Below, in pieces: positions 39,453-45,938 of a stretch of 64,000 nucleotides of DNA (positions within the stretch are counted from its first letter, which is position 1; the number at the start of each line of letters is the position of its first letter). The position numbers and the translations under genes were made by a program. The notes beneath the pieces are model-generated. The model saw nothing but the letters and a program-made list of their open reading frames with translations. It did not search any database and was not told the DNA's origin. The stretch comes from Marinobacter sp. ANT_B65 (GTDB lineage: Bacteria > Pseudomonadota > Gammaproteobacteria > Pseudomonadales > Oleiphilaceae): the NCBI RefSeq assembly GCF_002407605.1, contig NZ_NXGV01000004.1:124001-188000 (forward strand), given 5' to 3'.

Positions 39453-40382
39453 GTCGGATGAATGAATCTCGCTTAAATGCGTCCTAACAGAAAGAATAGT
39501 TTCGTCTCTAATTTCGCGAGCGATTTGAGGTAAACGAATAATGTGGCTCGCTTCTTTGTTTGAATGCAGCCCATTAGACAGCCAATTGTTGCTACCCGAA
39601 ATATAGTAGTCGCTGTCAACAACAACTTCCTTAATATGTGTAGGTACGTCACCCACCATGAACCTGCCTACAACTGATTTGGGGTCTTTTTCATGCGCGT
39701 TATGCGAAAAAATGATGAGTTCACTCAACTTATTTTTAGCCTCAACTGTAAATGACGTTTCGATGGCTTTTGATTCGCCAGATTTTCTCCACCCGGATTC
39801 GATATAAATTGTTACTCCGCGCTCCATTGCCTCTTTAAATCGCATGCATAGGCTGTCGTTTATTACCGAGCTCGAAATCCACCCCGAGCGTATACATAGA
39901 GTATTGTTGGCGCTATCGATGGCTCCATGAAGCGCTGAAAAATGTGCATCTTTACCAACTATTCTTTCTACAAAATCTTCATGCTCATCTATAGCCAGGC
40001 CATCTGCGCTTCTTTCATCAGCTATTATCTCGAGCTTCCGGATTAGCTCTGCCTTTTCGCGTTCCGAACCTACGCGACTGCCTACTCCCGCACCAACAAG
40101 AGCAGTTACAAGCGCTACAGGGACACCGATCGCGCCACCCATGGCAGCTATTCCCATGCCCCCGGTGCCAGCCACAATCAGCCCCAGAGCACCACCAACT
40201 GTTCCACCCACTTTTGTTGATGTGGTTACCTTTTGTGATGCGGATTTGGCGAAATCCATCCCTTTTTCAAGAATAGGTGCGGCCTCATCGATTAAAGGTT
40301 TCGCATCTTCGATCCATTCTGAAGCTTTTGCACGAGCTTTACGTGCAGCTTCGTTTGCCTTATCGCGAATAGATTTGCTCAT
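39447..40382 (-). CDS. Cassette protein: glycine-zipper membrane segment plus PLD-like domain
   Basis: 311 residues from the ATG at 40382, 28 bases after the cassette edge GTTATAT. The N-terminal ~60 residues are alanine/lysine-rich and amphipathic. Residues ~55-110 are a long Gly-rich hydrophobic stretch (GGALGLIVAGTGGMGIAAMG, VALVTALVGAGVGSRVG) like glycine-zipper membrane segments. The C-terminal half has a phospholipase-D-like fold. The H-x-K motif reads HIKEVVVDSDYYISGSNNW, with the downstream Asp and GS-N. The first half-site (GWISSSVIND) is degenerate. Nuclease or lipase activity is an inference. Confidence 0.65.
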   Translation of the reverse strand: MSKSIRDKANEAARKARAKASEWIEDAKPLIDEAAPILEKGMDFAKSASQKVTTSTKVGGTVGGALGLIVAGTGGMGIAAMGGAIGVPVALVTALVGAGVGSRVGSEREKAELIRKLEIIADERSADGLAIDEHEDFVERIVGKDAHFSALHGAIDSANNTLCIRSGWISSSVINDSLCMRFKEAMERGVTIYIESGWRKSGESKAIETSFTVEAKNKLSELIIFSHNAHEKDPKSVVGRFMVGDVPTHIKEVVVDSDYYISGSNNWLSNGLHSNKEASHIIRLPQIAREIRDETILSVRTHLSEIHSSDI

Positions 40383-40410
40383 TGGACTTCTCTGTCTAAA
40401 GACATATAAC

Positions 40411-42004
40411 GAGGCTGTAGAAAAACTCACAAATGAGCGAGCATTCCACCGCCTACGATCTCGTTTTTTTCAGCCGGTCAGTTTGCCCAGCAACTTCCAG
40501 TTTCCGGATTGATTGTCCTTTATAGACCTCAATCCCGCTATTTCAGTGTTCAGGTGCTCTTAGCCTTGTGCCCAGGGGGCATTTCAGGACGCATTGCCGA
40601 CACCCGTTCACGCAGCCATCCGTCCGTAATTCGCCAGCTTCTCAATATTATGTACCAGGCAGTACAGCTGCCACTGACTCTGTACCTTCTTCTTGCTCCG
40701 CAAACTGAAGCGATTGAGCCCCTTATTCGTGCCGATGTTGCCGAACACTGGTTCTACCACTGACATGCGGTGGCTGTAGATCTCTTTGCCCTTCGGGCTG
40801 TCCACCCGGTGTTTCATCCAGTCGGTGTAGTTGGGCTGGCGCTTGTGCTCGATTGTGAACGACACTTGGCGGCGCTTGCCGTACTTGGCTTTCTGGTTCT
40901 GGAACTTCGGGTCCCGGCTTCGGAATCGGTTGTCCGGCACGTAGCCATTGATCTGCCGTTCGTGCAGGTACTTCATGCTGGCTTCGTTGGCGAAGCCGGT
41001 ATCGGCGGTAACGATGGTGCCTTGCTGGTAGATGTTGTCTGCAATACCCAGTTTCTTGAAGCGGGCTTCTACGCTCTCCAGCACCGGCTGCAGGGTATGG
41101 TGCTCCTGACCTTCGCCAAAGGCCTGGGCGTCGATGATGATCTGGTGTTTCTTGTCCACTGCAGCCACGCCGTTATAGCCCTGGGTCGTGCCCTTGCTGG
41201 TGGTCATCTTGGCACTTTCGTTATCGGTGATGTTGCTCTTCACTTCCTTGCGCCGTTTCCCTTGGCCCATCCTTGGGCTGCTCGTCTTTAGGAATCGGTC
41301 TACTTTCTTTGCGGCCTGATCCAGGGAGAGTATGGTTTTCGCTCGCCGGATGTCACGGTCCAGCTCGGCTTCCGTTTCCGCCTCGTCCCGCTCGTAATGG
41401 GCCTTGAGGTGGTGGCGAATCAGTCGTCGCAACTTCTCTCGCCTCTCGCCGAGTTCCTTAAACGTGCCGGACCATTCCTTGGCCGCGTTTGAGGACATTT
41501 TGCAGCCATCGATCGCGAAGAGTTCATTACCCAGCAAACCCTCCTCGTGACACACCAGCAGTACTTGCTCGAACAGTGCTTCAATCTCATCCGAGTGACT
41601 GCTGACGAACTTTGCCAGCGTGGTAAAGTGCGGAACCGTGTCGCAGGAGAGGGCTTTGAAGAGGATGTTGGTCTCGCAGCACCACTGCATCTCGCGGCTG
41701 GAGGTGATGCCCTTGGAGTAAGCAAACAGAATGATCTTCAGGAGAATGGCCGGATCGTAAGCCGTGCGGCCTGTGTCGTCGTTGCGATACTTCGGGTGAA
41801 ACACCGACAGATCCAGCTTGTGTTCAATCAGGTAATGAACGGCGTGTTCGAAGGTGCCGGGCTGAAGCTGTTCCTGGTAGTTGATGACGACCATCGAATC
41901 TTGGTCGTAGTTGTAGTGTTTGAAGCGGGGCATGCCGACAGCTCCTTGTCTTATTTTCTCAATCCTATCAAAACCGGGTCAGTTTGGGGTTTTTCTACAG
42001 CCTC
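40411..42004 (-). mobile_element. IS1182-like element A, ends intact, transposase internally deleted
   Basis: 1594 bases bounded by inverted repeats: left GAGGCTGTAGAAAAACTC, right (complement) GAGGCTGTAGAAAAACCCC. Flanking AAC on both sides (40408-40410 and 42005-42007) is a 3-base target duplication, read GTT on the cassette strand. Removing the element and one AAC restores a perfect attC R' core (GTTATAT). The transposase gene within has lost 82 codons relative to element B. Confidence 0.85.
40608..41933 (-). pseudogene. IS1182-family transposase with 82-codon in-frame deletion
   Basis: 441 residues. DDE transposase of the IS1182 type starting MPRFKHYNYDQDSMVVINYQ, with FAIDGCKMSSNAAKEWSG (DDE Asp), VTADTGFANEASM (Asp) and VVEPVFGNIG (Glu). 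Compared with the 523-residue copy at 46125 it lacks the segment between KYGKR and RQVSFTIE. That segment holds the cysteine cluster CRHCPKKHQC. The reading frame is kept, so a protein may be made, but activity is doubtful. Confidence 0.8.
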
Positions 42005-42076
42005 AACGCCATGTGCAGCGGCCGGTTTGGCGGGCGCAGCACGACAAACCGGTCCGACTGACGCTACTGGTTATAC
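42005..42076 (-). repeat. attC site, R' core split by IS element A
   Basis: On the plus strand: AAC-GCC at 42005 to GTTATAC at 42070-42076. The inner arms CCGGTTTG and CAAACCGG form the attC stem. The distal part of its R' core (the ATAT after GTT) lies 1.6 kb away at 40404-40407, because the IS sits after GTT. It belongs to the DUF4160/DUF2442 cassette. Confidence 0.85.
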
Positions 42077-42098
42077 TTTCCAGCGATCTTAGTTTTAA

Positions 42099-42353
42099 TC
42101 AACGTTTAATAAGCCGATTATTATAAAGGTCTTCTACTGGAAAAATCATCGTGTAATCATCCCAATTTAAATTCCCATCTACTATCTCAAAATCAAGAAA
42201 ATTTTCTACCGATTTATACGGTTCATAATCAGGATGCCCATTTGAGAATATAAATGGAGCAAAATCGACACAAACAACATGGCCATCATTAAATTCTATT
42301 TCCAGTATGTGACCAATTTTATGCTTGGCGGATTCAACCAATAGTTCTGACAT
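42099..42353 (-). CDS. DUF2442 family cassette protein
   Basis: 84 residues from MSELLVESAKHKIGHILEIEFNDG at 42353. It has the DUF2442 pattern of a beta-rich start, DFAPFI and a C-terminal NLNWDDYTMIFPVEDLY. DUF2442 genes usually follow a DUF4160 gene and the pair is thought to act like a toxin-antitoxin module. Here the DUF4160 gene upstream is broken, and its end overlaps this start by 20 bases. Confidence 0.8.
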   Translation of the reverse strand: MSELLVESAKHKIGHILEIEFNDGHVVCVDFAPFIFSNGHPDYEPYKSVENFLDFEIVDGNLNWDDYTMIFPVEDLYNNRLIKR

Positions 42354-42651
42354 TTCGTACCTTTTGAGTGATCGTCTTGGGAGCAATGTGCTTTTTCTTT
42401 ACAAAATAATCCACCCACTTATCTACGATCTCAGAAGCGTTTGCTTTAACAAATTCTTCGAATTCCTTTCATTTTTTGGGCTCTAAACCTGGTCCCTTAT
42501 CCTTAAGCGTTACCTTATGAATTCACCCAGAAAAGAAATGGATCTCGGCCTTGGATTCTCGTCCATTGAACTTACCATGGATATGAATGGGCTCGTGTTC
42601 ATTGCTATAGAAGAACAAGACGATACCAAGGTACTCATAGATTTTGGCATG
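42334..42651 (-). pseudogene. Decayed DUF4160 gene
   Basis: Read on the minus strand from the ATG at 42651, a one-base loss in the A-run after ATGCCAAAA shifts frame into YEYLGIVLFFYSNEHEPIHI, the HGKFNGRESKAEIHFF core of DUF4160. In-frame TGA codons follow at FFSG* and LEPKK*. Homology then resumes with FEEFVKANASEIVDKWVDYF and ends at TGA (42334-42336). Three lesions make it a pseudogene. The plus-strand frame at 42517-42768 is only its shadow. Confidence 0.75.
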
Positions 42652-42762
42652 ATGATTCCTTCCTTTGATTTTATTTTATTTCCTTTATTTCACCAAACGG
42701 TGTACTGGCCCCGAGGGGATACCTTTTTGATCAATATTTCGAAAGTGACCGATTCTCTGTAC

Positions 42763-42802
42763 GTATAACGCCAGGAGCGTCCCTTGCCTGCATTTGTTAG
42801 AT
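42763..42802 (-). repeat. Very short attC-like site
   Basis: GTATAAC (42763-42769) and GTTAGAT (42796-42802) bound only 40 bases, with a CCAGG-type inner arm pairing CAGG with CCTG. It lies exactly at the stop of the next cassette gene and at the right place between cassettes. It is shorter than attC sites usually described (57 bases and up). Confidence 0.55.
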
Positions 42803-43801
42803 TCAATCATTCGTGACCTTCCTCGCGAATTTACGAACAAGGTGCTTATCGTTAACATCAGCAAATAACCGTTTTATTGCCTCATCATCAGGCCCGGAAA
42901 ATTTCATGAATTTTTTTCCGTAAACGCCATACTGACAATCCTTTTGCTTATTCTCAAGATCTCGTAGTATTAAACGCACTTTCTCACATGCCTCAACATA
43001 TCTGAGCGCAATCCCAGGTAAGTCGCGGGTCTTTATGTTAGATATGATATACCTGTGTATCACGCGATCTCTTAATTTATACAACAAATTCAGATCTTTG
43101 TGATCATTGTCTTTAATGACATTATATTCAAGAGCATCATCATATATTTTTCGCTCCATCAAGCCTCGTTCATCTTCTGCTTGAAAAAGATATTTTGTTG
43201 GGACCTCGTCCGTCTGATTCTTCAGTTGAATGGCGATGACTATGCTCAACCTTAGAAATGCATCAATCTGATTGGCGGAAACGGCAATCACTTCGACAAA
43301 GGAATCTGATTCTATCGCGTTATCCAGAAGGTCGTACGATGCAGCCAACGCTCCTTGGAATCGATCAAACTTTTCCATATCAGAGGCTAGCTTTCGGTCT
43401 CCGGGAGGGACAATAACCACAGATTTTAAAATTTTATGAACTAAGCGGAGTTCTTCATTTATCTGTTCATCGTTATCAAGACTTGCATCATGGATATATT
43501 TACCGATCAAAGCCTGATCTGCTGAAGCCCCATAAAACATGTGAACACAGAACTCTGAATCATCCATCCTGGAAGGTCGCCATCTAAACTCGGGCACACC
43601 ATTCGGATACTCACCTGCAAGTTTAGGTGCTATTTCCTCTAGTGGATAACAGCTAATCTGAAAACACCCGTTAGCGTTTTCATAGGGCTGAAAGCTGTAT
43701 GGGGACTTTTCCTCTTCGCCTTCCACAACAGGGTTGAGGTATTGACACTCTGTTGGAATTTGAATCAGGAATATCCCGTTGGGCTCTGTCCAATGCTTCA
43801 T
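42803..43801 (-). CDS. Cassette protein of unknown function with R-x4-H motif
   Basis: 332 residues from ATGAAGCATTGG at 43801. The N-terminal half is beta-rich (GIFLIQIPTECQYLNPVVEG, FQISCYPLEEI). The C-terminal half is helical (AVSANQIDAFLRLSIVIAIQL, DLNLLYKLRDRVIHRYII) and contains RDRVIH, an R-x4-H spacing as in HEPN RNases. I recognise no family. It is low in GC compared with the core, as are its neighbours in the array. Confidence 0.6.
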   Translation of the reverse strand: MKHWTEPNGIFLIQIPTECQYLNPVVEGEEEKSPYSFQPYENANGCFQISCYPLEEIAPKLAGEYPNGVPEFRWRPSRMDDSEFCVHMFYGASADQALIGKYIHDASLDNDEQINEELRLVHKILKSVVIVPPGDRKLASDMEKFDRFQGALAASYDLLDNAIESDSFVEVIAVSANQIDAFLRLSIVIAIQLKNQTDEVPTKYLFQAEDERGLMERKIYDDALEYNVIKDNDHKDLNLLYKLRDRVIHRYIISNIKTRDLPGIALRYVEACEKVRLILRDLENKQKDCQYGVYGKKFMKFSGPDDEAIKRLFADVNDKHLVRKFARKVTND

Positions 43802-43819
43802 TCAGCATACCCGTGAAAA

Positions 43820-43897
43820 ATCTAACGCCCGGCTCACGCGCCGGTTTGGAGCCGCGAAGCGGCAAAAAATCGGTCGCTGTGCAGCCGATTGTTAAAT
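43820..43897 (-). repeat. attC site (78 bp, canonical)
   Basis: On the cassette strand the R'' core is ATTTAAC and the R' core GTTAGAT, both perfect to RYYYAAC/GTTRRRY. Inner arms AATCGGCTGC and GCGTGAGCCGGGC-type with GCCGCTTCGCGGC hairpin. It closely resembles the attC at 47758-47831 in sequence (AATCGGCTGC, GAGCCGGGCGTT). Confidence 0.9.
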
Positions 43898-43932
43898 CCT
43901 TTGATGTACGGTATCCTGACCATGTTTAATAT

Positions 43933-43942
43933 CCTGTACAGG
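43933..43942. promoter_or_regulatory. Probable YefM operator
   Basis: The perfect palindrome CCTGTACAGG lies 10 bases before the yefM start and contains the TGTACA core known from YefM-YoeB operators. A half-site TGTAC lies at 43905. This implies a self-contained, autoregulated promoter. Confidence 0.65.
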
Positions 43943-43952
43943 AAACAACCTT

Positions 43953-44204
43953 ATGGATGCCATTAGCTACACAGCCGCTAGATCCAATTTAGCAAAAACC
44001 ATGGATCAGGTCTGTGAAGACCATTCCCCCGTGATCATCACCCGGAGCAAGTCGCAGTCCGTGGTAATGATCTCCCTAGATGACTACGAGGCGCTGCAAG
44101 AAACTGCGTATCTTCTGCGCGCACCAAAAAACGCACGGCGCTTGCTGGAATCCGTTGACGAGCTGGAGCAAGGCGGTGGTCAAGAGAAGGAACTTCTTGG
44201 ATGA
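43953..44204 (+). CDS. yefM: Antitoxin of YefM (Phd/YefM) family
   Basis: 83 residues: MDAISYTAARSNLAKTMDQV, then DHSPVIITRSKSQSVVMISLDDYEALQETAYLLRAPKN, the standard YefM pattern. The C-terminus (LESVDELEQGGGQ) wraps the toxin in known pairs. It overlaps yoeB by four bases (ATGA). The pair is oriented against all other cassettes in the array, as is common for toxin-antitoxin cassettes that carry their own promoter. Confidence 0.95.
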   Translation: MDAISYTAARSNLAKTMDQVCEDHSPVIITRSKSQSVVMISLDDYEALQETAYLLRAPKNARRLLESVDELEQGGGQEKELLG

Positions 44205-44455
44205 AACTCATCTTCTCCGAGAACGCTTGGGAAGACTATCTGTACTGGCAGAAAACCGACAAAAAGATTCTTAACCGAATCAACAAGCTGATCAAAGAAA
44301 CCACGCGAGAGCCGTTCGAAGGTGTTGGCAAACCAGAGCCCCTCAAACACAGCCTTGCCGGGTACTGGTCTCGCCGGATAAACGAAGAACACCGAATAGT
44401 TTACAAAATCACGGATGACGCTGTGCTTATCGCCCAGCTCCGGTATCACTACTGA
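44201..44455 (+). CDS. yoeB: mRNA interferase YoeB
   Basis: 84-residue ribosome-dependent RNase: [33 protein letters not shown], then [30 protein letters not shown]-type core (here GVGKPEPLK) and the end RYHY. The catalytic Glu, Arg and C-terminal His-Tyr are present. It likely stabilises the cassette array by post-segregational killing. Confidence 0.96.
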   Translation: [84 protein letters not shown]

Positions 44456-44511
44456 TTTAACGCTAAACACTGCGGCGGCTGAAAGCCGTCCGCTGCTGTG
44501 ACTTGTTAAGA
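44455..44511 (-). repeat. attC site (57 bp)
   Basis: ATTTAAC (44455-44461) and GTTAAGA (44505-44511) on the plus strand, with a GCGGCGGCT gaaa GCCGTCCGC stem. It overlaps the stop of yoeB on one side and the last codons of the minus-strand cassette gene on the other. Confidence 0.85.
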
Positions 44512-44894
44512 GAACGAATCTCCAACTCTAGCTTCCGTTTCTGTAACTCGAGGATTTCATCATGTACCGGCTGCACATTTCGGTACCAGCGATAGAATCC
44601 GAAGCAAGATGAGTAAAAACCAATCGCAAAAATTGCTGCTAGTATCCACTTGGCATGCTCTCGATTGTTCACAGCTATCTGGACTTGTTTATCCAGCAGC
44701 TCTTCTCGCTCCTTAGCTAGCGGGTCCTCGCTACCTTTAAGGTCGAAATATGCTTGCGCACTGTCGAAAATAACCTGGTTTGCAGTTCGGCTATTTATGC
44801 ACATGAGCGTGAGACTAACGACCATTACCACCAACCCGAAAGTTGCTAGAAACTTATAGATGTTGTCAGTTGCAACGGGAATTCGTGGATCCAT
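44463..44894 (-). CDS. Cassette membrane protein with two helices
   Basis: 143 residues. Two transmembrane helices (FLATFGLVVMVVSLTLMCI and WILAAIFAIGFYSSCFGFYRW) flank a charged ~45-residue extramembrane segment (LKGSEDPLAKEREELLDKQV). A C-terminal coiled coil (HDEILELQKRKLELEIRSL) follows. No family recognised. The start is seven bases after the cassette edge; its ribosome-binding site AGAGGA overlaps the attC R' core of the preceding cassette. Confidence 0.65.
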   Translation of the reverse strand: MDPRIPVATDNIYKFLATFGLVVMVVSLTLMCINSRTANQVIFDSAQAYFDLKGSEDPLAKEREELLDKQVQIAVNNREHAKWILAAIFAIGFYSSCFGFYRWYRNVQPVHDEILELQKRKLELEIRSLNKSQQRTAFSRRSV

Positions 44895-44900
44895 ATATCC

Positions 44901-44985
44901 TCTTAACGCCGCTCAGCACGCGCGGCTTTGGAGAGGAGGCGAAGCCGCAATGGAAAAGCCGTCGCCGTGACTGGCATGGTTATGA
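44901..44985 (-). repeat. attC site (85 bp)
   Basis: TCTTAAC (44901-44907) and GTTATGA (44979-44985), with CGGCTTTGG / CCGCAATGG-type inner arms and a GAGGCGAAGCC apex. It ends in the stop of the cassette gene at 44980. Confidence 0.85.
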
Positions 44986-45414
44986 ATGCTCACATGCTGA
45001 ACCAATAGCAGCGCTCATTTCGGAAAGTGTACGTCCATCAGCGATTTCGATAAAAGATGATATGCCAAGCCAGATCATCCAAGCACCGGCTATTGGGAGA
45101 AGGTAGCCCATTAGCTTCGGTATTTTCGCCCGCCTTCCGCTGCATTTCCTAAATATGCCGGACCATGGAATGTCAGAGGGTGGATAAAAATCGCGCCCTC
45201 TGCTCTTGATACTAAAATAGAGAAAGTACAGTGAGCCGATGGCGAAAGTACCTGGCAGCACGAAACAGAATATAAGCAGACCAAGAAGCGACGCATCAAT
45301 ACCAAGCAAAAATGCACACTCCGTGTTATCCAAGAAGGACACATATGCGGCGAACGCCATTGCCACCAGCGCCGGAGCCAAAAAAGGAAAATAAAACTTA
45401 ATACCTCGAATCAT
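44980..45414 (-). CDS. Cassette multi-helix membrane protein
   Basis: 144 residues with three or four hydrophobic helices (FYFPFLAPALVAMAFAAYVS, LGLLIFCFVLPGTFAIGSLYF, LMGYLLPIAGAWMIWLGISS) and a basic loop (FRKCSGRRAKIPK). I recognise no family. It starts 20 bases after the cassette edge. Confidence 0.6.
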   Translation of the reverse strand: MIRGIKFYFPFLAPALVAMAFAAYVSFLDNTECAFLLGIDASLLGLLIFCFVLPGTFAIGSLYFLYFSIKSRGRDFYPPSDIPWSGIFRKCSGRRAKIPKLMGYLLPIAGAWMIWLGISSFIEIADGRTLSEMSAAIGSACEHS

Positions 45415-45427
45415 GAACTACCCAATT

Positions 45428-45541
45428 TCATAACGCCAAGCTCACCTGCAGTTTTTGCGGAGAGCAATTGTGTGAAATGGAGCTACGCGACATACACAAT
45501 TGAGCGTAGAAAAAAATGTCAGGTGCAGCTTTTTGTTATGC
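45428..45541 (-). repeat. attC site (114 bp)
   Basis: TCATAAC (45428-45434) and GTTATGC (45535-45541). The outer arms CACCTGCAG... / GGTGCAGCTTTTT pair, and a longer inner hairpin uses CAATTGTGT and ACACAATTG. It is long like Vibrio-type repeats and overlaps the stop of the DUF5071 gene. Confidence 0.85.
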
Positions 45542-45919
45542 TGTTTTTCTTGCAAGGAGCAGCTCACACACAACATCATGTACTTCTTCCTCGACTTCCC
45601 CTTTTGTCGGGTGTAGCTTTATACTATTTAGCTTAAAGCGACACAACTGAAAAACTTCTTTTTCCACCTGATACAGGAAGTGCGAAACTATCCAGTATTT
45701 CCATACATCGTCATCACTATTTAGGACATCTAATACTGGCTTAACTAGCTCCACACCCAGCGTAGACAAACGTTCAGAAACAGGTCCGGCTATAGGCCAA
45801 TTTAAATCCTGCAAGCATTCAAGCAAATCATCTATATATGGCACGAGATCTTCGTTTGATGCAGCCATCATATTTTCACAAGCTTCATCATCGAATTTAT
45901 CTACTGGAACTAATCTCAT
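45536..45919 (-). CDS. DUF5071-like cassette protein
   Basis: 127 residues from ATGAGATTAG at 45919; a longer frame to 46000 runs into the insertion sequence and is ruled out. The segment VPYIDDLLECLQDLNWPIAGPVSERL and LVKPVLDVLNSDDDVWKYWIVSHFL matches the DUF5071 pattern. These are small helical proteins found in integron cassettes and next to polymorphic toxins, where they are suspected immunity proteins. The start lies 19 bases after the cassette edge GTTATAC. Confidence 0.7.
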   Translation of the reverse strand: MRLVPVDKFDDEACENMMAASNEDLVPYIDDLLECLQDLNWPIAGPVSERLSTLGVELVKPVLDVLNSDDDVWKYWIVSHFLYQVEKEVFQLCRFKLNSIKLHPTKGEVEEEVHDVVCELLLARKTA

Positions 45920-45938
45920 TGTATAAATACCGTATAAC

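Noticed and set aside
42517..42768. 83-residue plus-strand frame that at first looked like a cassette gene
   Set aside because: It lies antisense to the decayed DUF4160 gene, whose conserved core is clear on the other strand.
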